Positions 7,873-14,858 of a stretch of 22,391 nucleotides of DNA are shown piece by piece (positions within the stretch are counted from its first letter, which is position 1; each line of letters opens with the position of its first letter). Below the pieces are notes generated by a model. The model did not search any database and was not told where the DNA came from. It was given only the letters and a program-made list of their open reading frames with translations. The translations under genes and the position numbers were made by a program. The DNA is from DATHRK01 sp035465395 (GTDB taxonomy: Bacteria; Gemmatimonadota; Gemmatimonadetes; Longimicrobiales; RSA9): positions 1-22,391 of the forward strand of contig DATHRK010000024.1 in NCBI GenBank assembly GCA_035465395.1. The letters are read 5' to 3'.

Positions 7873-8472
7873 GTGAACGTATTCGAGCTCGGTGCGGAGG
7901 AACTCGACGCGCTGCGGGAGGTCGCCAACATCGGCGCCGGACACGCCGCGACGGCGCTCTCGCAGCTGACCAATCGACGCATTCTCGTCGAGGTGCCGAC
8001 CGTCCGCTTGGGGTCGCTATCCGGCGACTCAGACGAGGGCGCGGGGGACGTCGCCACGGTCCGAATGCAGGTGCTCGGCGACGTGACCGGTGAGACCCTG
8101 CAGGTCTTCCCGTACCGGACCGCACGCCGCATCGCCGGCATCCTCACGGGGTCCGACGGGGGCGTCGCCGAGTCCTTCGGCGACATGGAGCGCTCCGCCC
8201 TCGTCGAAGCCGGCAACATCATCGCGGGCGCGTACCTGAACGCCTTGTCCGATTTCATGGGCATGCTGCTCCTGATGTCGGTGCCCACCATGAGGCTGGG
8301 GGGCGGCCCGGTGTCCGCCGCGCCGGGGGAAGGCCCCGCGGAGCGGACGGCCCTCATCCTGGAGACCCACTTCCAGATGGAGGGCGAGGACGAGCCTCTC
8401 CAGGGACAGTTCGTGCTCGTGCCGGATCCGCCGTCGATCCGGGCCATCCTCGACGCGATCAACGTCGGCTAG
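7873..8472 (+). CDS. cheC: CheC-type CheY-P phosphatase
   Basis: The 199-residue product belongs to the CheC/CheX/FliY family, which dephosphorylates CheY-P. Both active-site signatures of the Asp/Ser-x3-Glu-x2-Asn-x22-Pro type are intact: Asp12, Glu16, Asn19 and Pro42 in the first half, and Ser108, Glu112, Asn115 and Pro138 in the second. Two complete sites argue for CheC rather than CheX. A strong Shine-Dalgarno (GGAGAGG around 7859-7865) precedes the GTG start. CheC normally pairs with the deamidase CheD, but no cheD is present in the window. The gene sits between cheA and a TPR gene with only short gaps, so it is almost certainly co-transcribed with them. Confidence 0.93.
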   Translation: MNVFELGAEELDALREVANIGAGHAATALSQLTNRRILVEVPTVRLGSLSGDSDEGAGDVATVRMQVLGDVTGETLQVFPYRTARRIAGILTGSDGGVAESFGDMERSALVEAGNIIAGAYLNALSDFMGMLLLMSVPTMRLGGGPVSAAPGEGPAERTALILETHFQMEGEDEPLQGQFVLVPDPPSIRAILDAINVG

Positions 8473-8473
8473 A

Positions 8474-11200
8474 GTGCCGGGCGTGACCCCCGGAGGCGCC
8501 GCGCAGCGCTCCGAGCGCGACGTGCAGATCCTGCGCTCGCTGTCAGCACGGATCGACCCGCGGGATGCCGGTGCGCAGAACAATCTCGGGGTCGTCTACT
8601 ACCGCAAGGGTCTGCTCCTCGAGGCGATCGACGCTTTCGAGCGCGCGCTCGCCATCGATCCGCGCATGGAGGTCGCCGAGCGCAACCTGCGCATCGCCTA
8701 CTCGCACGAGGGCTTCTACGGTCGTCTGGTCGCCGATCTCGAGGCGACGCTGGCCCGCGAGCCGGACGATCTCGCGACGCGCACCCGCCTCGCCCAGGCG
8801 TACGAGCGGGCGGGGGACGCGGCGTCGGCGCGGCCCCACTGGGAGGCGCTCCGCGAGCGGGCCCGGAGCGATCCGACCGCGACCCTCGCGGTGGCACGGG
8901 CGGACGCGGAGCGTGGCGAGCTGAAGTCGGCGCTCGCCGCGATCGATGCCGGCGCCGCGGCGGGCCTCGCCGACCCGCGCCTCCAGCTGCAGGCGGGCGA
9001 GCTGCTCTACCAGCTCGCGCGGCCCGAGGAGGCGCGCGCCCGCCTGGAAGGCGCGCTGGACCTGGACGAGACGATCGCGGCCGCGCACCACATGCTGGCC
9101 TTCGTCTACGGCGACCTCGGACTCGCCGACGAGGCCACCGCCGCCGCCGCCAGGGCGGAGGAGCTGAACCCGGCCTACGGGCGCGCCGAGGCCAACCTCT
9201 CCCTCGACAGTTACAGCTCCGCCCGCTACGAAGAGCTGCTCGGCGAGCACGGCGCCGGCCCCGGCCTGGCCGAGGGCTCGCTGGCGCACTACAACCTCGG
9301 CGTCGCGCTGCGCGAGCGCGGCCTGCACGCCGAGGCCCAGCGCGAATTCGGCCTGGCCGAGACGCACGGAGAAGACCCGCTCCTGGTCCATCAGGCGCAG
9401 GCCGAGCTGCTGCTGTTGCGCGGGGAGGGAGCGGAGGCACTACCGCTGTTCGACGCGGCGATCGAGATCGAGCCCGAGAGCCCGAAGCTGTGGAACGAGC
9501 GCGGGGTAGCGGCGCACCAGAGCGGAGACCTGGAGGCCGCCGAGCGCTCCTATCGGCGCGCGCTGGAGCTGGACCCCGGCTACGTGCTGGCGCGCAACAA
9601 CCTCGCCGTCGCGAGGGTCCACGCCGACGACCCCGCCGAGGCCGACAGGATCTTCGCCGAGGCGCTGGAGAGCAGCGCCGCGCCGGCGGACGCGTGGCGC
9701 AACCACGCCCTCGCGATGGCGCGAACCGGCAGACACGAAGCCGCCTCGCGGGCGTACCGCGCCGCGATCGAGCGAGACCCCGACGCGGCCACGTCCTGGG
9801 CGGGCCTCGGCACCACGCTCCTGGCGCTCGCCCGGTACGAGGACGCGCGCGCGTCGCTGGTGCAGGCCGTGCAACTGGATCCCGAGTTGGCCGAGGCGCG
9901 CTATCAGCTGGCGTTCGCGCTGTCGGCGCTGGGGGACTACCAGGGCGCCCTCCGGGAGACCCGTCTCGCCCTGGAGCTGGACCCGCTGTTCCCGGCGCCC
10001 CGTTTCCGCCTGCTGATCGACGTGCAGTTCGAGGAAACCGGCGTCCCCGCACCGGACATGGGCGGCGAGCGCCGCCTGGCGCCGGACGCCGCGGTCGAGG
10101 AGTTCCGTTTCGAGTCGGAGGCGCTGGCCGACGTCTTCGCCTCCCTGGAGCGCGGCGACGGCCCCGACGAATCGGTCGAGGCGGAGGCGCCCGTCGCGGA
10201 CGGAGGGGTCGACGCCGACGCACCGGACGCGCACGTGGAGGCGCTGCTCGCCCGCACGCTGGACGCCGCGTCCGCGGCGCCGCCCGCGGAGAACGGGTCG
10301 GACACCGATCCGCTGACGGCGGCACGGCGCGCGCTGGAACGGGCCGACCTGCATGCCGCCCACGCGGCCGCGCGGCGCGCGGCGGAGGCAGGGGCCGCCC
10401 GCTCGCAGGTCCTCCTGATCCGCGCGGAGGCCTTCCTGCGCCAGGGATTCGCGGGCGAGGCCCTGGAGCGATTCGAGGCGGTGCTGTCCGAGGAGTCGGA
10501 GGACGCCCTGGACGCCGCCGTGCGCGCGGAGGCGGAGCTAGGGTGCTCGCGGGCGCTGCTGGAACTGGGCCGCACCCGCGAGGCGCTGTCCACCGCCGCC
10601 GCGCTCGCCGGCGCCACGGGCGACGCCCGCGCGCTGCGGGCCCAGGGGCGCGCGCTCGCAGCCGATCAGCGGCCGGCGGAGGCCGCCGAGGTGCTGGAAC
10701 GCGCGCTGGAGGTGGCCGAGGAGGGCCGCGCCGCGATCGCGCTGGACGCCGGGCAGGCGTGCCTCGCGTCGGGTCGCGGGGCCGAGGCGGAGCGACTCTT
10801 CCGCGTCGCGCTGTCACTGGAGCCGGACAGCCCCGCCGGCCTCACGGGGCTGGGACGCGCGCTCGCTTCCCTCGGACACGACGACGCCGCGGGGGACGCG
10901 CTGTCGGCGGCGCTCGTCGCGCTGCCGACCTACGCGGACGCGGCGCTGTCGCTCGCGGCGCTCCGGCGCCGCGGGGGAGATCCCGACGCCGCGGTGGCGA
11001 CCCTCGCCGAGTTCCTGCTCGCGGACCCCTACCACTTCGGCGCGCTGCAGCGGCTCGGCGAGTACCTGGCCCACGACGGCCGCGCGGAGGACGCGGCGGT
11101 CGCTTTCCGACGCATCCTGGCGTTCGACCCGGGCGACGACCGTGCGCGGGACGCGCTCCGGTCTCTGGAGGCCGAGCGGGTGGACGCGGGGGCGGCCTGA
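8474..11200 (+). CDS. large tetratricopeptide-repeat protein
   Basis: This 908-residue protein is built almost entirely of TPR helical hairpins, a scaffold for protein-protein contacts. A first block covers about residues 30-520 with roughly a dozen repeats; clear examples end in AIDPR, ALELDPGY and AVQLDPEL. It is followed by an acidic, Ala/Pro/Gly-rich linker (about 524-610), and a second block (about 610-900). There is no signal peptide or membrane segment, so it is probably cytoplasmic. The start is GTG at 8474, one base after the cheC stop; an in-frame GTG at 8483 is an alternative. Its partner is unknown. Its place between cheC and the PATAN/MglAB genes suggests assembly of the signalling complex. 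Confidence 0.88.
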   Translation: MPGVTPGGAAQRSERDVQILRSLSARIDPRDAGAQNNLGVVYYRKGLLLEAIDAFERALAIDPRMEVAERNLRIAYSHEGFYGRLVADLEATLAREPDDLATRTRLAQAYERAGDAASARPHWEALRERARSDPTATLAVARADAERGELKSALAAIDAGAAAGLADPRLQLQAGELLYQLARPEEARARLEGALDLDETIAAAHHMLAFVYGDLGLADEATAAAARAEELNPAYGRAEANLSLDSYSSARYEELLGEHGAGPGLAEGSLAHYNLGVALRERGLHAEAQREFGLAETHGEDPLLVHQAQAELLLLRGEGAEALPLFDAAIEIEPESPKLWNERGVAAHQSGDLEAAERSYRRALELDPGYVLARNNLAVARVHADDPAEADRIFAEALESSAAPADAWRNHALAMARTGRHEAASRAYRAAIERDPDAATSWAGLGTTLLALARYEDARASLVQAVQLDPELAEARYQLAFALSALGDYQGALRETRLALELDPLFPAPRFRLLIDVQFEETGVPAPDMGGERRLAPDAAVEEFRFESEALADVFASLERGDGPDESVEAEAPVADGGVDADAPDAHVEALLARTLDAASAAPPAENGSDTDPLTAARRALERADLHAAHAAARRAAEAGAARSQVLLIRAEAFLRQGFAGEALERFEAVLSEESEDALDAAVRAEAELGCSRALLELGRTREALSTAAALAGATGDARALRAQGRALAADQRPAEAAEVLERALEVAEEGRAAIALDAGQACLASGRGAEAERLFRVALSLEPDSPAGLTGLGRALASLGHDDAAGDALSAALVALPTYADAALSLAALRRRGGDPDAAVATLAEFLLADPYHFGALQRLGEYLAHDGRAEDAAVAFRRILAFDPGDDRARDALRSLEAERVDAGAA

Positions 11201-11201
11201 C

Positions 11202-12380
11202 GTGGCGATCGAGGGGCCGCTCCACGAGCTGGGCCTGGAGGAGGTGCTCCAGCTGCTCGACCTGACCCGCAAGACCGGGGTGCTCCACATCCGCTCGGAG
11301 CGCCACCGCGACGAGGTGCAGCTTCATTTCGAGGAGGGCGCCCTCTTCCTGGTGCGGCGCAAGCGCCCCATCAGGCGGCTGGCCGAGCACCTGGCAACCG
11401 CCGGCAAGATCACCGAGGGCGAGCTGCACCGGGCCCTGCTCCTGCAGAAGCGGAACCCCGAGCAGCTCATCGGCCATATCCTGGTGGAGATGGGCAGCGT
11501 CTCCCAGCACGACCTGGAGCAGCAGTTGCGCTTCCACCTCGAGGAGTCCGTGTACGATCTGCTCGCCTGGCGGGAGGGGGATTTCCGGTTCGACGAGGGC
11601 GAGGTGGAGCACGCCGCCGCCAAGGTCAGCGTCCGCGTCGAATCGCTGCTGATGGAAGGCGCTCGCCGGATCGACGAATGGGGGCGGCTACAGGCTCGCA
11701 TCCCGAGCATGGAGGCGGTGCCGTTCCTCTCGGACGGCGAGACGTCCGACGCCGGGCCCCTGGACCTGCGGCCCGACGAATGGGCGGTCCTGGCGGCGGT
11801 CGACGGCGAGGCCGACCTGCGCCGCATCGCCGCGGTCGTCGGGCGCGGCACGTTCGACGTCGCCAAGATCGTGTACGGCCTGCTCAGCACCGGCGTCGTG
11901 ACCATCGATCAGCCGCGCCCGCGGGCCGAGCCCGGGGAAATCGAAGCGGCCCTGCGCGACGCCTCGGAGAAGCTCGCCGCCGAGGACTGGCGTGGCGCGG
12001 AGCACGCGGCTCGGGAGATCGCGACCGACCACCCCGAGCTGGCGGAACCGCTTCTGATCGAGGGGAGGGCGCTCGCCGCGCAGGGCCGGATGCGCGCCGC
12101 GACGGAAGCCTTTTCCCGCGCGGCCGAGCTCGCGCCGACGTCCGCCGAGATCCAGTTCCACCTGGGCTTCACCGCCGCGCGGATCGGCGACCTGGAGCGT
12201 GCCGGACAGGCCTGGGAGACGTTTCTTGCACTCGAGCACCGGGACGAGCGGGCCCCGCTCGCGCTGCGGGGTACGGAGGCCCTGCGCGCGCTCGGTCTGG
12301 TGTTGCGTGACGGGCCTTACCCGCCCGAGCCCGAACGCCCCACGATCCGCTCCGTTACGACGGTGGAGGGAGGACGATGA
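11202..12380 (+). CDS. PATAN (DUF4388)-TPR protein 1
   Basis: The 392-residue product starts with a PATAN/DUF4388 domain (about 1-135), continues through the conserved ESLLMEGARRIDEW stretch (147-160) and a winged-helix-like segment (about 185-235), and ends in TPR-like helices (about 255-385). PATAN proteins occur next to CheY-like regulators and GTPases and are thought to act as interaction modules. The GTG start at 11202, one base after the TPR gene, makes the N-terminus MAIEGPL, which aligns with MAIKGSL of the paralogue at 16626. An ATG 60 bases further upstream would overlap the TPR gene and break that alignment. Residues 59-112 resemble MshEN-type tandem motifs, but with key positions changed. 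Confidence 0.85.
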   Translation: MAIEGPLHELGLEEVLQLLDLTRKTGVLHIRSERHRDEVQLHFEEGALFLVRRKRPIRRLAEHLATAGKITEGELHRALLLQKRNPEQLIGHILVEMGSVSQHDLEQQLRFHLEESVYDLLAWREGDFRFDEGEVEHAAAKVSVRVESLLMEGARRIDEWGRLQARIPSMEAVPFLSDGETSDAGPLDLRPDEWAVLAAVDGEADLRRIAAVVGRGTFDVAKIVYGLLSTGVVTIDQPRPRAEPGEIEAALRDASEKLAAEDWRGAEHAAREIATDHPELAEPLLIEGRALAAQGRMRAATEAFSRAAELAPTSAEIQFHLGFTAARIGDLERAGQAWETFLALEHRDERAPLALRGTEALRALGLVLRDGPYPPEPERPTIRSVTTVEGGR

Positions 12381-13327
12381 CGAAGCCTGCGCCTGCGGAT
12401 GTGCAGCGATGGAGCCTCGAGGTGGCGCGCGATCCGGGCGCGCCGACGTTCGTGAACCTGGCCGACGCGTACCGGCGACAGGGCAACCTCGACGGCGCGC
12501 TGCGGGTGTGCATGCGCGGCCTCGAGCGGCGGCCCGACCACGCCGGGGCGCACGCCCTGCTGGCGCGGCTGTACCTGGAGAAGGGGGAGCGCGAGAAGGC
12601 CTTCGACGAATGGGGCGTGGTCCTGCGCCTGGACCCCGCGCACTTCGAAGCCAACCGGGGCATGGGGTTCGTGCGCCTCGAGCGCGGTGACCTGCTGGGC
12701 GCGCGCGCGTATCTGGAGCGCGCCGCGGCGCGCCGTCCCGGAGACGCGCTCACCCGCGAAGCGCTGGAGCTCGTCGATCGCAAGGCCGCCTCCCAGCAGC
12801 CGCTCCTCGGCCATCAGGCGGCGGACGGGGACTCCGCAGCGCGGGCAGGCGCGCCATCCGGAGCCGGAGCGGCCGGCGGAGCGCCGATGGCCCCTGCGGC
12901 GCAGACATCCGCGGCCGCGGCGCCGGCCCAGCCGCCGCCGGCCGCGCCCGCCGTGCCATCGGACCCGGCCCGCCTGTTCGAGTCCCTGCGCGGCGGAGGC
13001 CCGTTCGGCGGTGCGCTGCTCGTCGACGCCGCGGGATTCGTGATCGGCGGGCGGCTCGGAACGGACGCGGCCCATGCGGAGGCCGCGGGGGCGGCACTGG
13101 GCGGGGCGGCGGCGGAGGCGGAGCGCGCCGCTGCAATGCTCGGGTTGGGCGAGTGGACCGGCGTCCTGCTGCACACCGACACCTCTTCCGCGCACATCGG
13201 CCCCGTGGCCGGCGGCCACACGGTGATGGTCGCGGCGAGCGCCGACGCGCCCACAGGATGGGTTCTCCACACGGCCGACGCGGCGGCCGACATCGCCCGC
13301 TCCTACCTCGGAGGCCAGCGTGGCTGA
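12377..13327 (+). CDS. TPR-roadblock/LC7 fusion protein
   Basis: This 316-residue protein has three parts: N-terminal TPR hairpins (about 21-135), an Ala/Pro/Gly-rich flexible linker (about 136-195), and a C-terminal roadblock/LC7-like domain (about 196-316) with the strand-turn-strand start GGALLVDAAGFVIGG. Roadblock proteins dimerise and often regulate small Ras-like GTPases. Here it would join a TPR interaction arm to a roadblock module, perhaps linking MglA/MglB to the other TPR proteins of the cluster. The start overlaps the stop of PATAN protein 1 in an ATGA junction, indicating translational coupling. The roadblock assignment is from fold-like pattern and context and is less certain than that of MglB. 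Confidence 0.8.
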   Translation: MTKPAPADVQRWSLEVARDPGAPTFVNLADAYRRQGNLDGALRVCMRGLERRPDHAGAHALLARLYLEKGEREKAFDEWGVVLRLDPAHFEANRGMGFVRLERGDLLGARAYLERAAARRPGDALTREALELVDRKAASQQPLLGHQAADGDSAARAGAPSGAGAAGGAPMAPAAQTSAAAAPAQPPPAAPAVPSDPARLFESLRGGGPFGGALLVDAAGFVIGGRLGTDAAHAEAAGAALGGAAAEAERAAAMLGLGEWTGVLLHTDTSSAHIGPVAGGHTVMVAASADAPTGWVLHTADAAADIARSYLGGQRG

Positions 13328-13667
13328 GGCCTACGAACGCGCGCTCGATACGGTGCTGCGGGTGGACGGCGTGCGCGCCGCGATCCTGGTCGATGCTTCG
13401 ATGGGCGTGCCCATCGTCATGGAGGCCGACCCGGACGTCGACGCCGACGCGGCCGCCGCGCTGGCCGCCGAGCTGTTCCGTCGGACCGCCCGCGGAGCGG
13501 AGCTCGCGGGTACGGGAAACCTGCAGACGCTCCAGCTCGCCGCCGCGGAGGGATACCTCCTGGTGACCGGCGCCGGGGAGCTGCTGGTCGTGGCGCTCGC
13601 GGCGCCCGACGCGCAGCTGGCCACGCTGCGCGTCGAAGTCGCGCGCGCCGCCGGAGGCCTCGCGTGA
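13320..13667 (+). CDS. single-domain roadblock/LC7 protein
   Basis: This is a small 115-residue roadblock/LC7-type protein. Its N-terminal helix leads into the strand pair GVRAAILVDASMGVPIV, then a long Ala-rich helix, then the second sheet half and a final helix, which is the usual domain length. It overlaps the preceding fusion gene by eight bases and mglB by four. It may form a homodimer, or a heterodimer with MglB or the fusion protein. Three consecutive roadblock genes are more than the usual single mglB. No enzymatic residues are expected in this family. Function is inferred from fold and neighbours only. Confidence 0.78.
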   Translation: MAEAYERALDTVLRVDGVRAAILVDASMGVPIVMEADPDVDADAAAALAAELFRRTARGAELAGTGNLQTLQLAAAEGYLLVTGAGELLVVALAAPDAQLATLRVEVARAAGGLA

Positions 13668-14149
13668 AGACGCGCGCCGAGCTCGTGGTCCTGGTGGACC
13701 GGCTGCGCGCGCCGCTGCGCGAGTTCGTGCGGGAGAGCCGCGTGCGCATGGCCGTGCTGGTGAACAGCAGCGGCCAGCTGCTCGCCCAGCAGGGGTTCTC
13801 GCGCGGCTACGAGGTGACCAACGTGGCGTCGCTGGCCGCCGCCGCCCACGCCGCCGCCGCGGCGCTCGCCGAGATGACCGGCGCCCGGCGCTGGACCCAT
13901 CTCCACAACGAGGGGAAGAACCAGCACATGCTGCTGGCGCCCTACGTGACCGGCGGGGTCGATCTCATCCTGGTCGCCATCTTCGACCGCTCCACGTCGC
14001 TCGGGATCGTACGGCTCTTCAGCGACCGGCTGGGCGACCGGCTGGCCGCCATGCCGGAGCTGCAGGCCGCGAGCTCGGTCCGCGACGCGACGCGGTTCGA
14101 GCAGGAGCTGGAGGGCGGCGTGCGCCGGGTCATGGGGGAGCGGGCCTAG
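13664..14149 (+). CDS. mglB: MglB-like roadblock protein, GTPase-activating partner of MglA
   Basis: This 161-residue roadblock/LC7 protein is close in length to Myxococcus MglB (about 159). It has the MglB-like blocks MAVLVNSSGQLLAQQG (residues 29-44), an Ala-rich helix after NVASL (53-57), and IFDRSTSLGIVRL (106-118), which strongly resembles the matching MglB segment. Known MglB dimers stimulate GTP hydrolysis and nucleotide exchange on MglA and help set cell polarity. It lies directly upstream of mglA, the same order as the Myxococcus mglBA operon. The GTG start forms a GTGA overlap with the preceding roadblock gene. Residue comparison is from memory of the family, not an alignment. Confidence 0.85.
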   Translation: MKTRAELVVLVDRLRAPLREFVRESRVRMAVLVNSSGQLLAQQGFSRGYEVTNVASLAAAAHAAAAALAEMTGARRWTHLHNEGKNQHMLLAPYVTGGVDLILVAIFDRSTSLGIVRLFSDRLGDRLAAMPELQAASSVRDATRFEQELEGGVRRVMGERA

Positions 14150-14179
14150 TGCGCCGCGCCCGCCTCCGGCGCACCCCCG

Positions 14180-14194
14180 GCCCGCGGCGCGGGC
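14180..14194 (+). other. short perfect stem-loop between mglB and mglA
   Basis: GCCCGC (14180-14185) and GCGGGC (14189-14194) form a perfect six-pair stem with a three-base loop inside the 73-base gap before mglA. No T run follows. It could be an mRNA processing or attenuation structure that sets the MglA level, or chance in GC-rich DNA. Confidence 0.3.
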
Positions 14195-14213
14195 TGCGCC
14201 GCGTCGTGTCCCC

Positions 14214-14217
14214 GGAG
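14214..14217 (+). promoter_or_regulatory. ribosome-binding site of mglA
   Basis: GGAG five bases before the ATG at 14223 is one of the few clear Shine-Dalgarno sequences in this cluster. It supports the chosen start and fits independent translation of mglA after the 73-base gap. Confidence 0.55.
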
Positions 14218-14222
14218 CGCTG

Positions 14223-14858
14223 ATGTCGCTGGTCAACTACTCCACGCGCGAGATCACGTGCAAGATCGTCTACTACGGGCCCGGACGGTCCGGCAAGACG
14301 ACCAACCTCCAGCACGTACACGGGCGCCTGCCCAGCGGCCGCAAGGGCGAGATGATGTCCCTGGCGACCGAGACCGACCGGACGCTGTTCTTCGACTTCC
14401 TGCCGCTCGACCTGGGCGCGATCTCCGGCTTTCGGACCCGCCTCCAGCTGTACACGGTACCGGGCCAGGTTTACTACGATGCCACGCGGAAGCTCGTGCT
14501 GCGAGGCGCCGACGGCGTGGTGTTCGTGGCGGACTCCCAGCCCTCCGTCGCACAGGAGAACCTCGAGAGCCTGCGCAACCTGCACGACAACCTCGTCGGC
14601 GAGGGACTCGACCCACGCGAGGTCCCGCTGGTGATGCAGTACAACAAGCGGGACCTGCCGGATCGCCTCCCGGTGGAGGTCATGAGCGACGCTCTCAACT
14701 TCCGCGGCGTGCCGGAGTTCGAAGCCTCCGCGGTGCGGGGCGAGGGCGTGTTCGAGACCCTGCGCTCGGTCAGCGAGCTCGTGCTGCGACGGCTCTCGGA
14801 GCGCTATCGGCAGCCGATCATCGAATCCGGGACGGCGTCCGGGGGCGGCGAACGATGA
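14223..14858 (+). CDS. mglA: MglA-like small Ras-family GTPase
   Basis: This 211-residue GTPase closely resembles Myxococcus MglA, the nucleotide-dependent switch that sets leading-pole identity in gliding and pilus-based motility. Seen: P-loop GPGRSGKTTN (residues 19-28, Lys25), TETDRTLFFDFLP at the switch I region with the intrinsic arginine finger at Arg53, TVPGQ at 78-82 with catalytic Gln82, and NKRD at 141-144 for guanine recognition. Arg53 and Gln82 fall at the same residue numbers as in Myxococcus MglA, so GTP hydrolysis is likely preserved. It lies downstream of mglB and overlaps the DnaA-like gene by four bases. It has a tail of about 16 residues beyond the usual C-terminus. Confidence 0.95.
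   Translation: MSLVNYSTREITCKIVYYGPGRSGKTTNLQHVHGRLPSGRKGEMMSLATETDRTLFFDFLPLDLGAISGFRTRLQLYTVPGQVYYDATRKLVLRGADGVVFVADSQPSVAQENLESLRNLHDNLVGEGLDPREVPLVMQYNKRDLPDRLPVEVMSDALNFRGVPEFEASAVRGEGVFETLRSVSELVLRRLSERYRQPIIESGTASGGGER

Noticed and set aside
6610..7944. Minus-strand open frame of about 444 codons opposite cheA
   Set aside because: Shadow of cheA, which has all kinase motifs on the + strand. The antisense product has no recognisable domain.
8469..10817. Long minus-strand open frame of about 780 codons opposite the TPR gene
   Set aside because: Its product is almost only Arg, Pro, Ala and Gly with no domain, the usual shadow of a GC-rich gene. The + strand frame has clear TPR repeats.
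11142..11201. Earlier ATG start for PATAN-TPR protein 1
   Set aside because: It would lie inside the TPR gene and add 20 residues that have no match in the paralogue, whose N-terminus aligns with the GTG start at 11202.
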